This document shows positions 62,685 to 64,000 of a stretch of 64,000 bases of DNA, piece after piece. Both the position numbers and the translations under genes were made by a program. The notes under the pieces were generated by a model, which saw only the letters and a list, made by a program, of their open reading frames with translations, did no database searches and was not told the origin of the DNA. This DNA comes from Aliarcobacter cibarius (GTDB lineage Bacteria > Campylobacterota > Campylobacteria > Campylobacterales > Arcobacteraceae), in the NCBI RefSeq assembly GCF_013372265.1, contig NZ_CP054051.1, positions 1,004,587-1,068,586 on the forward strand. The letters are read 5' to 3'. Numbering within the stretch: position 1 is the stretch's first letter; each line of letters begins with the position of its first letter.

Positions 62685-63123
62685 AAGTCACCTTTAAAAT
62701 TAAAGTTAAGATTATATGATAATTTTGTTGATAATATAGTAAATAAAATATTATAAGAAAATTATGTCCTATAAATAAATTTTAAATAGTATTTAAACAT
62801 ATACAATATTTAAAATAAAAATAATTTAACAATTTTAAAATCTTTAATTGTATAATTTATAATTATATAAAATCTATACATTATTGACATTAATAAATTA
62901 TTATATAAGCCAAATAATAAATATTTTTATAATTCTTAATAGTATTATTTATTATATAAATTGTAATTATTTAAATAAAATTATACAATATATTATAAAT
63001 AATAGTATGTTATCGATAAAATAAAGTAACTTTAAATTGCTATAAAATAATTTTAAAAAATTAAGCACTAATTTTGTAAAATGAAAATTATTAAAATAAA
63101 AAATTATTTTTTAAGGAGTTTTT
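62685..63123. other. Extremely AT-rich 439-bp intergenic region
   Basis: I see no convincing gene or RNA here. The stretch is almost entirely A and T, with a perfect palindrome TTATCGATAA at 63010-63019. Near the right end TGTAAAAT could be a -10 for the antiporter gene and AAGGAG at 63113-63118 is its ribosome site. No DnaA boxes were recognised, so an origin is not proposed. Confidence 0.5.
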
Positions 63124-64000
63124 ATGCCACCTACTACTTTACAGATTATTGCTGCCATAATTTTTGCAATAGCAATCATTCATATATTTTCAGTTAAATA
63201 TTTTGAACATTTAGCACATAGAAGTGAAAAACATTCTGGTCTTTTTCATCTATTAGGAGAAATAGAAGTTGTTTTTGGAATTTGGGCTATGGTTTTGGTT
63301 ATATTTATGTTTATTTTTTTGGGAAAGTATGAAACTATAGATTATGTAAATTCAAGAAGTTATGTTGAAACTATGTTTGTTTTTGTAATTATGGTTATAG
63401 CTGGAACTAGACCTATTTTACAAACAGTCGTAACTTTAGTAAGAAAAATGTCAAATGCACTACCAAAAAAAGGTGCGATTGGTTTTTATTTCGTTGTTAT
63501 GGCGATAGTTCCTCTTTTTGGTTCTCTTATAACTGAACCAGCAGCTATGACTTTAGCTGCATTAATTTTAGCAGATAAACTATTTTCTCAAGGTATTTCA
63601 AGAAAACTTAAATATATGACGTTAGGTACTTTGTTTATAAATGTTTCTATTGGTGGAACTTTAACAAACTTTGCAGCACCTCCAATATTAATGGTTGCAC
63701 AAACTTGGGATTGGAGTACAACTTTTATGTTTACAACTTTTGGTTGGAAAGCAATAGTTGCAATATTCCTGAATACAACTATAATGATTATTATTTTTTA
63801 TAAAGAGTTGTCATTCATAAATATTAGAACAACTGTAACAGATAGAGAAAATATACCATTTGCAATAGTTTTTTCTCATTTTGTATTTCTTTTTTTAGTT
63901 GTATATTTTGGTCATTATCCAGCTTTCTTTATGAGTATATTTTTATTATTTTTAGGAGTTACTTATGCTTACCAACAATATCAAGATAGATTGATGTTAA
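63124..64000 (+). CDS. Putative Na+/H+ antiporter-family membrane protein, 3' truncated by window edge
   Basis: The open frame of at least 292 residues runs off the right edge. It begins MPPTTLQIIAAIIFAIAIIHIF and has about eight hydrophobic segments. GEIEVVFGIWAMVLV, AGTRPILQTVV, LFGSLITEPAAMTLAALILAD and GGTLTNFAAPPILMVA resemble the putative Na+/H+ antiporter family PF07399 and the wider ion-transporter superfamily. The ATG has AAGGAG upstream. Transported ion is not proven. Confidence 0.82.
   Translation, partial: MPPTTLQIIAAIIFAIAIIHIFSVKYFEHLAHRSEKHSGLFHLLGEIEVVFGIWAMVLVIFMFIFLGKYETIDYVNSRSYVETMFVFVIMVIAGTRPILQTVVTLVRKMSNALPKKGAIGFYFVVMAIVPLFGSLITEPAAMTLAALILADKLFSQGISRKLKYMTLGTLFINVSIGGTLTNFAAPPILMVAQTWDWSTTFMFTTFGWKAIVAIFLNTTIMIIIFYKELSFINIRTTVTDRENIPFAIVFSHFVFLFLVVYFGHYPAFFMSIFLLFLGVTYAYQQYQDRLML

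Noticed and set aside
62685-63123. Replication origin in the AT-rich gap
   Set aside because: No DnaA boxes and no dnaA or other origin-linked gene nearby; AT-richness alone is not evidence here.

Overview
The window reads as a chromosomal segment of a low-GC, flagellated member of the Campylobacterota, most likely the Arcobacter group. Pointers are the very AT-rich sequence, the fdh operon order (ferredoxin, TorD-type chaperone, short Tat protein, selenocysteine FdhA, FdhB, FdhC, FdhD), a Pgp1/Csd4-type DL-carboxypeptidase, a FlaG protein and many TATAAT -10 elements without clear -35 boxes. The taxon is inferred from gene content; no rRNA gene is present. No tRNA, CRISPR array or prophage was seen.

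Region 1 (1-14064) is a metal-cofactor module for formate oxidation. It holds a respiratory formate dehydrogenase whose catalytic subunit is read through an in-frame UGA (3517-3519) with a SECIS-like hairpin just downstream. It continues with FdhD, an unrecognised 141-residue protein with a duplicated Cys motif, a one-domain ModE-like regulator, MoeA, the tungstate ABC transporter TupABC and a divergent NifS-like PLP enzyme. The set suggests a tungsten- or molybdenum-dependent selenoenzyme with its cofactor supply and regulation encoded alongside.

Region 2 (14089-32216) is mixed housekeeping: a flavocytochrome c sulfide dehydrogenase pair, a Y-family DNA polymerase with a probably leaderless mRNA, a PiT phosphate transporter, an IS4-type insertion sequence with 20-bp inverted repeats and a 7-bp target duplication, an RNase H with an extra N-terminal domain, a NIT-domain chemoreceptor, a DEAD-box helicase with a structured leader, a Zn/Cd-type P-type ATPase and a YgiQ radical SAM protein.

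Region 3 (32316-39840) is the pyruvate dehydrogenase complex (aceE-aceF-lpd, minus strand), divergent from a lipoate-attachment enzyme with LipM-like features and lipoyl synthase LipA. Together they would make and lipoylate the complex.

Region 4 (39983-64000) carries nadB, guaA, SelO, RidA, envelope genes (LptM-like lipoprotein, Pgp1/Csd4 carboxypeptidase, L,D-transpeptidase, YiiX-like hydrolase), a HerA-like ATPase, flaG, uvrA and the start of a Na+/H+ antiporter-family gene that runs off the right edge. Its most striking feature is an IS1634-type element (47913-49569) flanked by 267-bp direct repeats, so that a complete small membrane-protein gene is present on both sides. Convergent gene pairs are mostly separated by short hairpin terminators that serve both strands.
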